Of a stretch of 36,396 nucleotides of DNA, positions 5,525-11,150 are shown piece by piece. This DNA is from a virus, in the IMG/VR virus record IMGVR_UViG_3300028589_000023, positions 1-36,396 of that record, one strand, 5' to 3'. The translations under genes and the position numbers were made by a program. How positions within the stretch are numbered: position 1 is the first letter of the stretch; the number at the start of each line of letters is the position of its first letter. The notes beneath the pieces were generated by a model. It did no database searches, was not told where the DNA came from, and worked only from the letters and a program-made list of their open reading frames with translations.

Positions 5525-5526
5525 CG

Positions 5527-5745
5527 TTACCTCTCGTTAAAGTAGTTGGCTATACGGTTTAAGACAACAATTGCCCCAAACAGTATTCCAAGAAATGGCC
5601 AAGCGAACACACTAACCACCAAGATGCCACCAACATCTCCAGCGTCGAGGTAGTTACTCCTTGAGTAATCCCAGAGGATTCGGAATCCTATCACAAGTCC
5701 TACCACCATGTAAAGCGTGATTTGCCACCATTCTAACTCAATCAT
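5527..5745 (-). CDS. Small two-helix membrane protein, 'WP' family member B (72 aa)
   Basis: Two hydrophobic helices (about residues 8-25 and 40-62) joined by a polar loop with R-S-N-Y-L-D-A-G-D-V-G-G. The second helix contains V-F-A-W-P-F-L-G. The preceding gene (5742-5966) has the same G-D-V-G then W-P-F layout, so the two are tandem relatives; 4245-4454 is a third, more distant copy. The start overlaps the upstream stop as ATGA. Inner-membrane location is predicted; the role is unknown. Holin-like topology is possible but the gene is in the early region, away from the lysis genes. Confidence 0.78.
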   Translation of the reverse strand: MIELEWWQITLYMVVGLVIGFRILWDYSRSNYLDAGDVGGILVVSVFAWPFLGILFGAIVVLNRIANYFNER

Positions 5746-5966
5746 TCCACACCCTTGTTAACGATGTACTTGACGCCTTCCACGAACCCAATCGCCAACA
5801 GGAATACTAAAGTGAATGGCCAGACAATGCTCAGTACTACCAGGAACCCTACGTCACCACCTCCGATTTTATTCTGATACTTCCTAGCTCCATACATCTC
5901 TACCATCAGGACCAACAGGAACACCACCACAATACCCACTGGATACACGAGCGCAGCCCACTCCAT
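5742..5966 (-). CDS. Small two-helix membrane protein, 'WP' family member A (74 aa)
   Basis: Two hydrophobic helices (about residues 4-24 and 39-62) with a loop G-G-G-D-V-G and the motif I-V-W-P-F-T in the second. Close in pattern to the following gene. AGAGGAG is 7 bases before the ATG. Its first 83 bases overlap the 3' end of the preceding gene in another frame, which is long for this genome; the membrane-helix pattern here makes this frame the better supported of the two. Confidence 0.75.
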   Translation of the reverse strand: MEWAALVYPVGIVVVFLLVLMVEMYGARKYQNKIGGGDVGFLVVLSIVWPFTLVFLLAIGFVEGVKYIVNKGVE

Positions 5967-6282
5967 CTTGAATCTCCTCTTTAATGTATTTCTTGAAAAT
6001 GTGTTTGTACTTTAGCTCATCCTGAAGACCTTGTCTACAGGCGATTTCATGAAGGTACTCAACGTACCCCTGACACCAATCTGCTGACTTATACAACTCT
6101 AACAATCCACTAGAGATCTCAGACAACGCAAAATCGATGTCAGACTGAAGCCCGTCACGATCACTCACACAATCGTATATCGACTCACTGGTTTCCTTGA
6201 TCACTTCTAGATTCAGTTCAGCATGGAGTAGACCCTTCATCCACTCAGACTGAATTACAGCCTTCTGTTTACGTTTGAACAT
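5884..6282 (-). CDS. Helical hypothetical protein, first gene of the leftward early operon (132 aa)
   Basis: The start is the ATG at 6282 (MFKRKQKAVIQSEWMKGLLH) behind GAGGAGG. The longer reading to 6336 would include the promoter itself. The first 100 residues are helical and charged with no recognised family. From about residue 106 the frame overlaps the next gene and becomes Gly/Val-rich (GYCGGVPVGPDG), unlike a folded domain, so the tail is probably free of constraint. As the first gene behind a near-consensus promoter it should be made early and in quantity. Confidence 0.68.
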   Translation of the reverse strand: MFKRKQKAVIQSEWMKGLLHAELNLEVIKETSESIYDCVSDRDGLQSDIDFALSEISSGLLELYKSADWCQGYVEYLHEIACRQGLQDELKYKHIFKKYIKEEIQDGVGCARVSSGYCGGVPVGPDGRDVWS

Positions 6283-6284
6283 AA

Positions 6285-6305
6285 CACCTCCTCGAAATGG
6301 AGGTG
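6285..6305. promoter_or_regulatory. Inverted repeat over the leftward start site and ribosome site
   Basis: Arms CACCTCC (6285-6291) and GGAGGTG (6299-6305) with a 7-base loop. One arm is the ribosome site of the 5884-6282 gene, the other lies at the predicted start of transcription (near 6301). It could be an operator over +1 or, if the RNA starts early enough, a hairpin hiding the ribosome site. Confidence 0.55.
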
Positions 6306-6307
6306 AC

Positions 6308-6336
6308 ATCATATGTATGAGAAAACCTCTTGTCAA
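6308..6336 (-). promoter_or_regulatory. Strong leftward early promoter
   Basis: Minus-strand TTGACA (6336-6331), 17-base spacer, TATGAT (6313-6308): five to six consensus bases in each hexamer at ideal spacing. Leader to the ATG at 6282 is about 19 bases. It drives the leftward early operon. Confidence 0.88.
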
Positions 6337-6346
6337 GTACTATTTC

Positions 6347-6362
6347 TCATCGTTAACGATGA
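6347..6362. promoter_or_regulatory. 16-bp perfect palindrome upstream of the leftward promoter
   Basis: TCATCGTTAACGATGA reads the same on both strands. It ends 10 bases upstream of the leftward -35 element. A perfect palindrome of this size in an otherwise AT-rich gap is a likely binding site for a dimeric regulator; no regulator gene is recognised in the window. Confidence 0.6.
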
Positions 6363-6412
6363 ATATCTTATAGAAAGAAACAATAAATAACACTACCATA
6401 CTAAAGCTCTCG

Positions 6413-6449
6413 CTTTTCAACACCAATCTTTCCGCTATCGCTTGAAAAG
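6413..6449. repeat. Inverted repeat, 8-bp arms with 21-base loop
   Basis: CTTTTCAA (6413-6420) pairs with TTGAAAAG (6442-6449). It lies in the middle of the divergent gap, between the two promoters. Could be part of a looping operator or of an origin; the sequence alone does not decide. Confidence 0.4.
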
Positions 6450-6476
6450 GCAGTTTACTAAACGGTGCCAGCGTTT

Positions 6477-6490
6477 GTCAAGACCTTGAC
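6477..6490. promoter_or_regulatory. Dyad upstream of the rightward promoter
   Basis: GTCAAG-AC-CTTGAC: perfect 6-bp arms around two bases. It contains a TTGAC on each strand, so it could alternatively be overlapping -35 elements, but no good -10 follows on either strand. It lies 23 bases before the rightward -35. Confidence 0.45.
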
Positions 6491-6513
6491 GAAAAAGATT
6501 TCTGAAAAATGTG

Positions 6514-6541
6514 TTGACACAAGGTTCCAACCTTGTAGAAT
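6514..6541 (+). promoter_or_regulatory. Strong rightward early promoter
   Basis: TTGACA (6514-6519), 16-base spacer, TAGAAT (6536-6541). Predicted start near 6548, leader of about 27 bases to the ATG at 6575. The whole spacer is an inverted repeat (6520-6535). Confidence 0.85.
6520..6535. promoter_or_regulatory. Operator-like dyad filling the rightward promoter spacer
   Basis: CAAGGTT-CC-AACCTTG, perfect 7-bp arms around two bases, occupies exactly the 16 bases between -35 and -10. A protein bound here would block RNA polymerase, or could twist a short-spacer promoter into activity as MerR-type regulators do. The coincidence with the spacer argues against chance. Confidence 0.65.
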
Positions 6542-6574
6542 GAGCACCAATCAACGACAACAGAGGTGTTAGAA

Positions 6575-6802
6575 ATGAATTACATCGAGATCTGGCATAC
6601 CCTGCCACCAAAGGGTATTGGTGTGCCATTCATGGCTTGTGAGCCTACTATAACCGGAATTGACGTATCCGAGTATCGATGGAATGGTGACACACTGCAA
6701 TACTCAGTTGAGTACGAACCGGGGTGTGTGCGGTGGTGCGAGGATAACACAGGGCAACTCTTCTATGAAGGGACTGTCTTCCTTGTTCAGATAGGAGTGT
6801 GA
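6575..6802 (+). CDS. First gene of the rightward early operon, hypothetical (75 aa)
   Basis: MNYIEIWHTLPPKGIGVPFM at the start, then a beta-rich stretch (YSVEYEPGCVRWCEDN) with two cysteines four apart. No family recognised. ATG at 6575 lies 8 bases after GAGG; the in-frame GTG at 6566 is too close to that site. Directly behind the strong rightward promoter. Confidence 0.75.
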   Translation: MNYIEIWHTLPPKGIGVPFMACEPTITGIDVSEYRWNGDTLQYSVEYEPGCVRWCEDNTGQLFYEGTVFLVQIGV

Positions 6803-6967
6803 ATGGCTAGATTAATCACGACAGGCGTACCAAAAGGTAAAATGGTACCGACTGTGACAGGGAACGCCTTCAACAGCAACATCCCACCACCGAGTAAGGT
6901 GCCGTTGCTGCCGAAGAAAATGAACATGCCTTTCTGGCAACGTGTAAAGGAGTGGTGGACAGAATGA
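6803..6967 (+). CDS. Small basic protein (54 aa)
   Basis: Starts MARLITTGVPKGKMVPTVTG, directly after the previous TGA (TGAATG), with GGAG 5 bases upstream. It is basic and proline-rich (NIPPPSKVPLLPKK) and ends in an aromatic-basic helix (FWQRVKEWW). The overlap of its stop with the next ATG supports coding. Function unknown; the charge could suit binding to nucleic acid or an acidic host protein. Confidence 0.65.
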   Translation: MARLITTGVPKGKMVPTVTGNAFNSNIPPPSKVPLLPKKMNMPFWQRVKEWWTE

Positions 6968-7173
6968 GTATTGTGGTAGAATGTCCAAAGGGTGTATTCA
7001 CTCGCCTTATGAAAGGTCGTCGGGCACTGGAACTATACGAACTAGCTAAGGGTCCAAACGGTAAGAAAGGGACGAAGCAGAAACCTAGCTTTGCTGACCA
7101 GTTCGTACACCATATGACAGAACTTGAACGTAAATATCAAAAGGAGATCGGAAATGTGGCGACCAATCGCTGA
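6964..7173 (+). CDS. Small basic helical protein (69 aa)
   Basis: MSIVVECPKGVFTRLMKGRR opens a short strand and basic helix; a Lys/Gly linker (GPNGKKGTKQK) and a second helix (HHMTELERKYQKEIG) follow. ATG shares ATGA with the previous stop. GGAG is 11 bases away, so coupling is probably important. No family recognised. Confidence 0.68.
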   Translation: MSIVVECPKGVFTRLMKGRRALELYELAKGPNGKKGTKQKPSFADQFVHHMTELERKYQKEIGNVATNR

Positions 7174-7354
7174 GCTTCCACAGGTTTACAAAGACACTCG
7201 ACGGATGTTCGTTGTGAGAGGTCGTGCTCCATATGGAAGAGAAAAAACCTATATTACAGACCCATATTGCGTCTGGCTAAGCAAGGTCAATGAGTATGTT
7301 CGTTGGCCACACAAGAACATCCAACCAACTGAATTTATGGAGCTACCGGAATGA
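7154..7354 (+). CDS. DUF551-like small protein (66 aa)
   Basis: Begins MWRPIAELPQVYKDTRRMFV and ends with PTEFMELPE. The frame 'W-x-P-I-x-e-L-P ... r-x-v-v-x-G ... D-x-x-c-x-W ... P-T-x-f-M-x-L-P' follows the pattern of the DUF551 family, short proteins common in phages and phage remnants with no known role. GGAG lies 7 bases before the ATG, and the first 20 bases overlap the previous gene. Confidence 0.7.
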   Translation: MWRPIAELPQVYKDTRRMFVVRGRAPYGREKTYITDPYCVWLSKVNEYVRWPHKNIQPTEFMELPE

Positions 7355-7509
7355 AACCTACGCACATCACCAAACCAGAGTTTCCATACCCTGTCGAGTA
7401 TTACCTGATCGATGGTGTGTTCTACGTCAAGGACTACCACGACGAGCTTCAGGCAGGGATGATAAACCAGTTGGAAGATCCTTATGAACTCGTGGAAGAG
7501 ATTCAATGA
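7351..7509 (+). CDS. Small acidic hypothetical protein (52 aa)
   Basis: MKPTHITKPEFPYPVEYYLI at the start, a beta hairpin around DGVFYVKDYHD, and an acidic C-terminus (LEDPYELVEEIQ). ATGA overlaps at both ends with its neighbours are the chief evidence for coding. Confidence 0.65.
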   Translation: MKPTHITKPEFPYPVEYYLIDGVFYVKDYHDELQAGMINQLEDPYELVEEIQ

Positions 7510-7745
7510 AACCAGTTGCCTACATGAAAGGTGAAGTACTCGAAACCCTGCACCCACAGGACTGCTTCTACGCCTTTGCTAGCCCAGCAAAAGGTGCAAC
7601 AATAGGTCTGTACACAGAAGACCAAGTTCGTGAGCTATGGTCAAAGCTGCACGTTGAGACTGGGTTGCTTCAGGTTGTAGACGCGACAACATCTGGCACC
7701 ATGTCATCAGTGACCAACATCGAACCCTTGATGCTGATTTCCTAG
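7506..7745 (+). CDS. Small hypothetical protein of a common phage type (79 aa)
   Basis: Starts MKPVAYMKGEVLETLHPQDC. The phrase 'KPVAYm...' followed later by 'GLYTEDQVREL' resembles a loose group of phage proteins in which a substrate-like 'vAym' strand and a 'pLYt' strand frame a short loop. None has a known role. The start shares ATGA with the previous stop; the tail (TSGTMSSVTNIE) is low in structure. Last gene before the helicase promoter. Confidence 0.68.
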   Translation: MKPVAYMKGEVLETLHPQDCFYAFASPAKGATIGLYTEDQVRELWSKLHVETGLLQVVDATTSGTMSSVTNIEPLMLIS

Positions 7746-7754
7746 AAAATATTG

Positions 7755-7784
7755 TTGACAAGGCTATTGAGCTAGGTCTATAAT
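7755..7784 (+). promoter_or_regulatory. Helicase promoter with both consensus hexamers
   Basis: TTGACA (7755-7760), 18-base spacer, TATAAT (7779-7784). Predicted start near 7791, leader of about 30 bases to the ATG at 7821. Confidence 0.88.
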
Positions 7785-7820
7785 CTCGCTCATCAAAACG
7801 AACACAACTGGAGAAACACA

Positions 7821-9464
7821 ATGAGCGTTATCGTACCAACCGCTGAACAGAAGGGTGTTATTGAGCTTTCCAAGATCCATAACGAGATCAAGATTGCTGC
7901 GTATGCCGGTGCAGCAAAGACTAGCACCCTCACGATGGTTGCAGAAGAACACATCGTTCCGAGTCTGTTTCTGACTTTCAACAAGGCTCTGGCTGTTGAT
8001 GCGCAAGCTCGTTTCCCATCGTGGGTCGAATGTCGCACTACTCACAGCTTGGCGTATCAAGCGTTTGGTGCACCTCTCCAGAACAAGCTGTCGCGACCAA
8101 AGGGTGCGTACAAGAACGTTGCTGGAACTGGTACCGAGATTGCCAAGTACTTCAAGCTTGGTGACTTCTTGTATCTCCTTCAGGGTGAGCGTGAGGAACG
8201 TAAGATCAAGAAAGGTGGTGTAGGAGTAGCCATTAAAGAGACTGTGGCGCGCTATGAACAGTCTGGTGACAAGGATATGGAGTTTAAGCATGTATCGACT
8301 ACTGTTTGCGATACAGCACTCCTACATGATGAGAAAGCAATGCGTTCGTTTAAATACCACATTCTGACCTATGCTCAGAAGCTGTGGGCACTTCGCATCA
8401 ATCCTAAGATTGATGTACTGTGCACTCACGACACATACCTGAAGCTCTACCAGTTGTCGAAGCCTGACCTTAGCAAGTATGAGATTCTGTACCTTGATGA
8501 GGTGCAAGACACAGCTGGTGTTGTTCTTGACATTTTCCTGAACCAGATCGGTCGTTGTAAACTGATTGCTGTCGGTGATGAATACCAGAACATTTATAGC
8601 TGGCGTGGTGCTCAGAACGCAATGCTTAAACTGGACTGGCCTGAAGCCCGTCTCACTAAGAGCTTCCGCTTTGGTCAATCCGTTGGCGACATCGCGGACT
8701 GTGTACTTGCCCGAAATGGTGAAAAGATCACCGATGTGAAAGGTTGGGAGAAGTTGTCCACCTTCGTGTACGCACCGACTGACATTCCACAGGAAATCAT
8801 GGACGGTCAGTATGCAATGCTGTTCCGTACCAACGGTGCACTGATCTTTGAAGCTGTCCGCCTGATGGAGATGGGTAAGACTGTCAACTTGGAAATCGAC
8901 GTATCCGATTTCACGAAGATGCTTGACTCTGCTATCGAACTGTACAAGGGTAACCAGTGGAAGGTGAAGCACGAAAACTTCCTTCAGTTCGAAGACTGGC
9001 AGGAATTCGGTATCGAAGCTGAGGTTGTGAAAGGTGAGATGCTTCGAATCTTCAAGATGGTCGAGAACGGCAGCGTATACCAAATCCTCGGACTTCTGTC
9101 GAAGCATGAGAACGTCGAAAACCCAGATGTGGTACTCACCACTGCCCACAAGGGTAAAGGTCGTGAATGGGATGTTGTGGTGCTTGCTGAGGACTTCCCA
9201 AGCCCATGGGATAACGAAGGTAAGTGGGTTGGTCTGACTGACGCTGAACGCAACCTGCTGTACGTCGCTCTGACCCGGGCGAAGAAGGTGTTGTGCTACA
9301 ACGTGACTGTCATGGAGATGATCGAACGCTGCATGAATAAGAACAAGTATGACTACGACGATCTTCTGTCTGAAGAACAGCTTGAGGCTCAACGCAACAT
9401 CGAAGAGATCCTTCGTCGGGAAGCTCAGGAATTGAACACCATCGTCATCGGTATGGGAAAGTAG
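7821..9464 (+). CDS. Superfamily 1 DNA helicase, UvrD/Rep-like (547 aa)
   Basis: ATP-driven unwinding of DNA, presumably in phage replication or recombination. Motifs in order: Q-motif T7-A-E-Q10; Walker A region A29-G-A-A-K33-T-S-T36; motif Ia 'FLTFNKALAVDAQ'; 'TTHSLAY'; Walker B D226-E-V-Q-D230; motif III G252-D-E-Y-Q-N-I-Y-S-W-R-G-A264 (Q256, R262); motif V T440-T-A-H-K-G-K-G; motif VI Y481-V-A-L-T-R-A-K488. All fit UvrD_helicase/FBH1-type enzymes. The Gly before the Walker A lysine is Ala here (AGAAKT rather than AGxGKT). At 547 residues it is shorter than UvrD (about 720), with reduced inserted subdomains. GGAG is 7 bases before the ATG. It has its own strong promoter. Confidence 0.92.
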   Translation: MSVIVPTAEQKGVIELSKIHNEIKIAAYAGAAKTSTLTMVAEEHIVPSLFLTFNKALAVDAQARFPSWVECRTTHSLAYQAFGAPLQNKLSRPKGAYKNVAGTGTEIAKYFKLGDFLYLLQGEREERKIKKGGVGVAIKETVARYEQSGDKDMEFKHVSTTVCDTALLHDEKAMRSFKYHILTYAQKLWALRINPKIDVLCTHDTYLKLYQLSKPDLSKYEILYLDEVQDTAGVVLDIFLNQIGRCKLIAVGDEYQNIYSWRGAQNAMLKLDWPEARLTKSFRFGQSVGDIADCVLARNGEKITDVKGWEKLSTFVYAPTDIPQEIMDGQYAMLFRTNGALIFEAVRLMEMGKTVNLEIDVSDFTKMLDSAIELYKGNQWKVKHENFLQFEDWQEFGIEAEVVKGEMLRIFKMVENGSVYQILGLLSKHENVENPDVVLTTAHKGKGREWDVVVLAEDFPSPWDNEGKWVGLTDAERNLLYVALTRAKKVLCYNVTVMEMIERCMNKNKYDYDDLLSEEQLEAQRNIEEILRREAQELNTIVIGMGK

Positions 9465-9487
9465 TACCTCAACTTGAGATTGGAAGC

Positions 9488-9721
9488 GTGTCGATTGTTG
9501 ATTGGAGGGACTACGGTCCCTCATTCGATACTCAGGTTGAGATAATGTTTGACGACGATAGTAATTGTATGTATGATGAGGACACAAAGTCGTACTGGGG
9601 CACTACAACCTTCCAAGGTGAAAAGACCCGTACAGAATGGCATGACGACGGTCGAACAACCTATCATTGGGGTGGGCCATGTTTGCCAACTACTTACGAT
9701 TCCAATGGGGAAGAGTGTTAA
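9488..9721 (+). CDS. Small acidic hypothetical protein (77 aa)
   Basis: Rich in Asp, Trp, Tyr and Thr (FDDDSNCMYDEDTKSYWG, then RTEWHDDGRTTYHWGG), predicted all-beta. GTG at 9488 has GGA just ahead, a weak site; an internal ATG at 9545 is an alternative start. The stop shares one base with the next ATG (TAATG). Confidence 0.65.
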   Translation: MSIVDWRDYGPSFDTQVEIMFDDDSNCMYDEDTKSYWGTTTFQGEKTRTEWHDDGRTTYHWGGPCLPTTYDSNGEEC

Positions 9722-10041
9722 TGAAGATCTTAGTTATCACCGGCGATACACCGTGGATCAACTCAGGAAAGAGTCAGTTTAATGACCTACTGATTACAGC
9801 AATGTCAGAGCAAGGTCATGAGGTGGAGATCATGACGCTGGGCGAATATGCAAAAACGTACCCAGAGCAAAACAATACAGTATTTATTGGTGAAATGGCT
9901 GAGCTTGGTGACAAGTTAAAGCATTTTGATTATGTACTTGAACACAGTTACAAGGTTCCACATTACAGGGAGTTCCCGATTACAACTAACTTCAAGGAAC
10001 GCAAACCTAAACCCTATTACAGAAAAGGGGAACGTTGGTGA
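9721..10041 (+). CDS. Hypothetical alpha/beta protein (106 aa)
   Basis: MKILVITGDTPWINSGKSQF followed by a helix and 'QGHEVEIMTLGEYAKTY' looks like the first beta-alpha-beta of a Rossmann fold as at the N-terminus of GT-B glycosyltransferases ('SG...f...L...a-l-s-x-x-G-H-e-V'). Only that half is present, so a catalytic glycosyltransferase is not supported. The C-terminus is basic (FKERKPKPYYRKGERW). Start at 9721, overlapping TAA, with GAAGAG upstream. A longer start at 9667 would run into the previous gene. Confidence 0.68.
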   Translation: MKILVITGDTPWINSGKSQFNDLLITAMSEQGHEVEIMTLGEYAKTYPEQNNTVFIGEMAELGDKLKHFDYVLEHSYKVPHYREFPITTNFKERKPKPYYRKGERW

Positions 10042-10181
10042 GATATGAAATTGCAGAGTTGACAAAGTGGGGTTGGTTCATTCATACTTTCGACACGTTC
10101 ATGGACCTGCACAGGTTCTGCGAAAGTCGGAAAGGTAAAGTCCAATCCACTGTTGAACCATTCAAAACTGAACCATTTTAG
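10038..10181 (+). CDS. Small hypothetical protein (47 aa)
   Basis: GTG at 10038 shares GTGA with the previous stop; GGGG lies 7 bases upstream. The 47 residues begin MRYEIAELTKWGWFIHTFDT with an aromatic strand-helix pattern and end in a polar tail. The overlap and spacing support coding; no family recognised. Confidence 0.6.
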   Translation: MRYEIAELTKWGWFIHTFDTFMDLHRFCESRKGKVQSTVEPFKTEPF

Positions 10182-10190
10182 GAGAACTAA

Positions 10191-10424
10191 ATGAAACTGA
10201 TTGATGAACGCACAGCCACTATCAACTACACTCGCGATACTATGAAACAAGGCAAGGTGTATCAGCAAATTGATGATAAAAACGTGGTAATTTATGTTGT
10301 TGATGAAGGCAAAGTCGTTGACTTGTGTACCAATGAACTGCTCAGCCTTGCCTATGACTTCGACATAGAAGACCGATTCGTAGAACTGGAAGCCACTCTC
10401 ACTATCAAAAGAGTAACCGTATGA
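10191..10424 (+). CDS. Tandem small beta-rich family, copy 1 (77 aa)
   Basis: MKLIDERTATINYTRDTMKQ at the start. The remainder follows a pattern shared with three nearby genes: G-x-x-Y-x-x-(I/x), then a strand pair (VVIYVVDEGKVVDL), T-N-E-L-L, and a final strand L-T-I near the C-terminus. GGAG is 6 bases before the ATG. The stop overlaps the next start (ATGA). Function unknown. Confidence 0.75.
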   Translation: MKLIDERTATINYTRDTMKQGKVYQQIDDKNVVIYVVDEGKVVDLCTNELLSLAYDFDIEDRFVELEATLTIKRVTV

Positions 10425-10654
10425 CTATAGTAATCAAAGACAATCGTGAAGAAACCCGGAAAGACGCTTATCCGCAGGAACTGGTTTACGGTCAAGCATA
10501 TTTCTGTAACAAGCATCAGCAGGCCGTGTTTGTAGATATGGAGGAGAAAAACATCATCTACTTCGATGATGGTGTGGTCCAAGAAATTGAAAAACTTCAA
10601 TATGATAGGACTTTCACCCCGATCCGTATCACTTTGACTATTGACCATGCGTGA
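10421..10654 (+). CDS. Tandem small beta-rich family, copy 2 (77 aa)
   Basis: Begins MTIVIKDNREETRKDAYPQE. Shares with its neighbour the core 'Y-G-Q-A-Y-F', a strand pair, an acidic turn, then 'FTPIRITLTI' at the end matching 'LEATLTIKR' of copy 1. Coupled to the previous gene by ATGA; overlaps the next by 8 bases. Confidence 0.72.
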   Translation: MTIVIKDNREETRKDAYPQELVYGQAYFCNKHQQAVFVDMEEKNIIYFDDGVVQEIEKLQYDRTFTPIRITLTIDHA

Positions 10655-10937
10655 ATTTCCGTGTGAGTATACAGTCCAGCTTGGGTGTGTTAGCATCGTC
10701 GTCAACGTAACCAGCGATGTTAACCACCCGGGGTCTGGCGATCCTTTCGAAGTGTCCGACTGGGATTACTACGGCTGGCGTGATACTGAGTGGGAGATCG
10801 TATCAGGTGCTTGGACGATGTGGGATGGTAGTCGTGAAGCTATGACCAGTCAGGAATGTGAGTCTGTGGTAAACTCATACTATGAGAAATTTCAAGGACT
10901 GGTTCAATACATGATTGACAAAGAGAGTGAGATGTGA
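10647..10937 (+). CDS. Acidic, tryptophan-rich hypothetical protein (96 aa)
   Basis: MREFPCEYTVQLGCVSIVVN opens a beta-rich half; the middle is Trp/Asp/Gly-rich (VSDWDYYGWRDTEWEI); a helix follows (ECESVVNSYYEKFQGLVQYM). No ribosome site precedes the ATG, so translation must be coupled to the overlapping upstream gene. Three cysteines. No family recognised. Confidence 0.65.
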   Translation: MREFPCEYTVQLGCVSIVVNVTSDVNHPGSGDPFEVSDWDYYGWRDTEWEIVSGAWTMWDGSREAMTSQECESVVNSYYEKFQGLVQYMIDKESEM

Positions 10938-11140
10938 AATTATTCATGTTCTGGGCAACTGTCACCCTCGCTGTAGGAGGTTGGAATGTTTCCAAGCATA
11001 ACGGACATGACCCAGCAGTGGTTGTCGAAACCCAATACAAGAAGTGGCTGATGGACCAACGTCAACTTCCACCGACACCAGTTGTTGACAGGGAATGGCC
11101 TGACACATTTGAACATCACGTTAAACGTACAACAGACTAG
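10934..11140 (+). CDS. Small protein with N-terminal hydrophobic segment (68 aa)
   Basis: GTG at 10934 shares GTGA with the previous stop. Residues 1-17 (MKLFMFWATVTLAVGGW) are one hydrophobic stretch, so this is a signal anchor or a short membrane helix with about 50 soluble residues after it (VVETQYKKWLMDQRQLPP). An ATG at 10946 could be an alternative start but would shorten the hydrophobic part. Role unknown. Confidence 0.65.
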   Translation: MKLFMFWATVTLAVGGWNVSKHNGHDPAVVVETQYKKWLMDQRQLPPTPVVDREWPDTFEHHVKRTTD

Positions 11141-11150
11141 GAGAAACAAA

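Noticed and set aside
6411-6449. Origin of replication at the long inverted repeat
   Set aside because: No iterons or initiator gene are visible; kept only as an inverted repeat.
8322-9587. 421-codon open frame on the minus strand opposite the helicase
   Set aside because: Shadow of the helicase gene, whose motifs are unambiguous on the plus strand; no ribosome site or family pattern.
9953-9962. Second copy of half of the promoter-spacer dyad (CAAGGTTCCA)
   Set aside because: Only one arm plus centre, within coding sequence; no symmetry and no promoter.
9721-10041. Functional glycosyltransferase
   Set aside because: Only the first part of the fold is present and no catalytic motifs can be seen.
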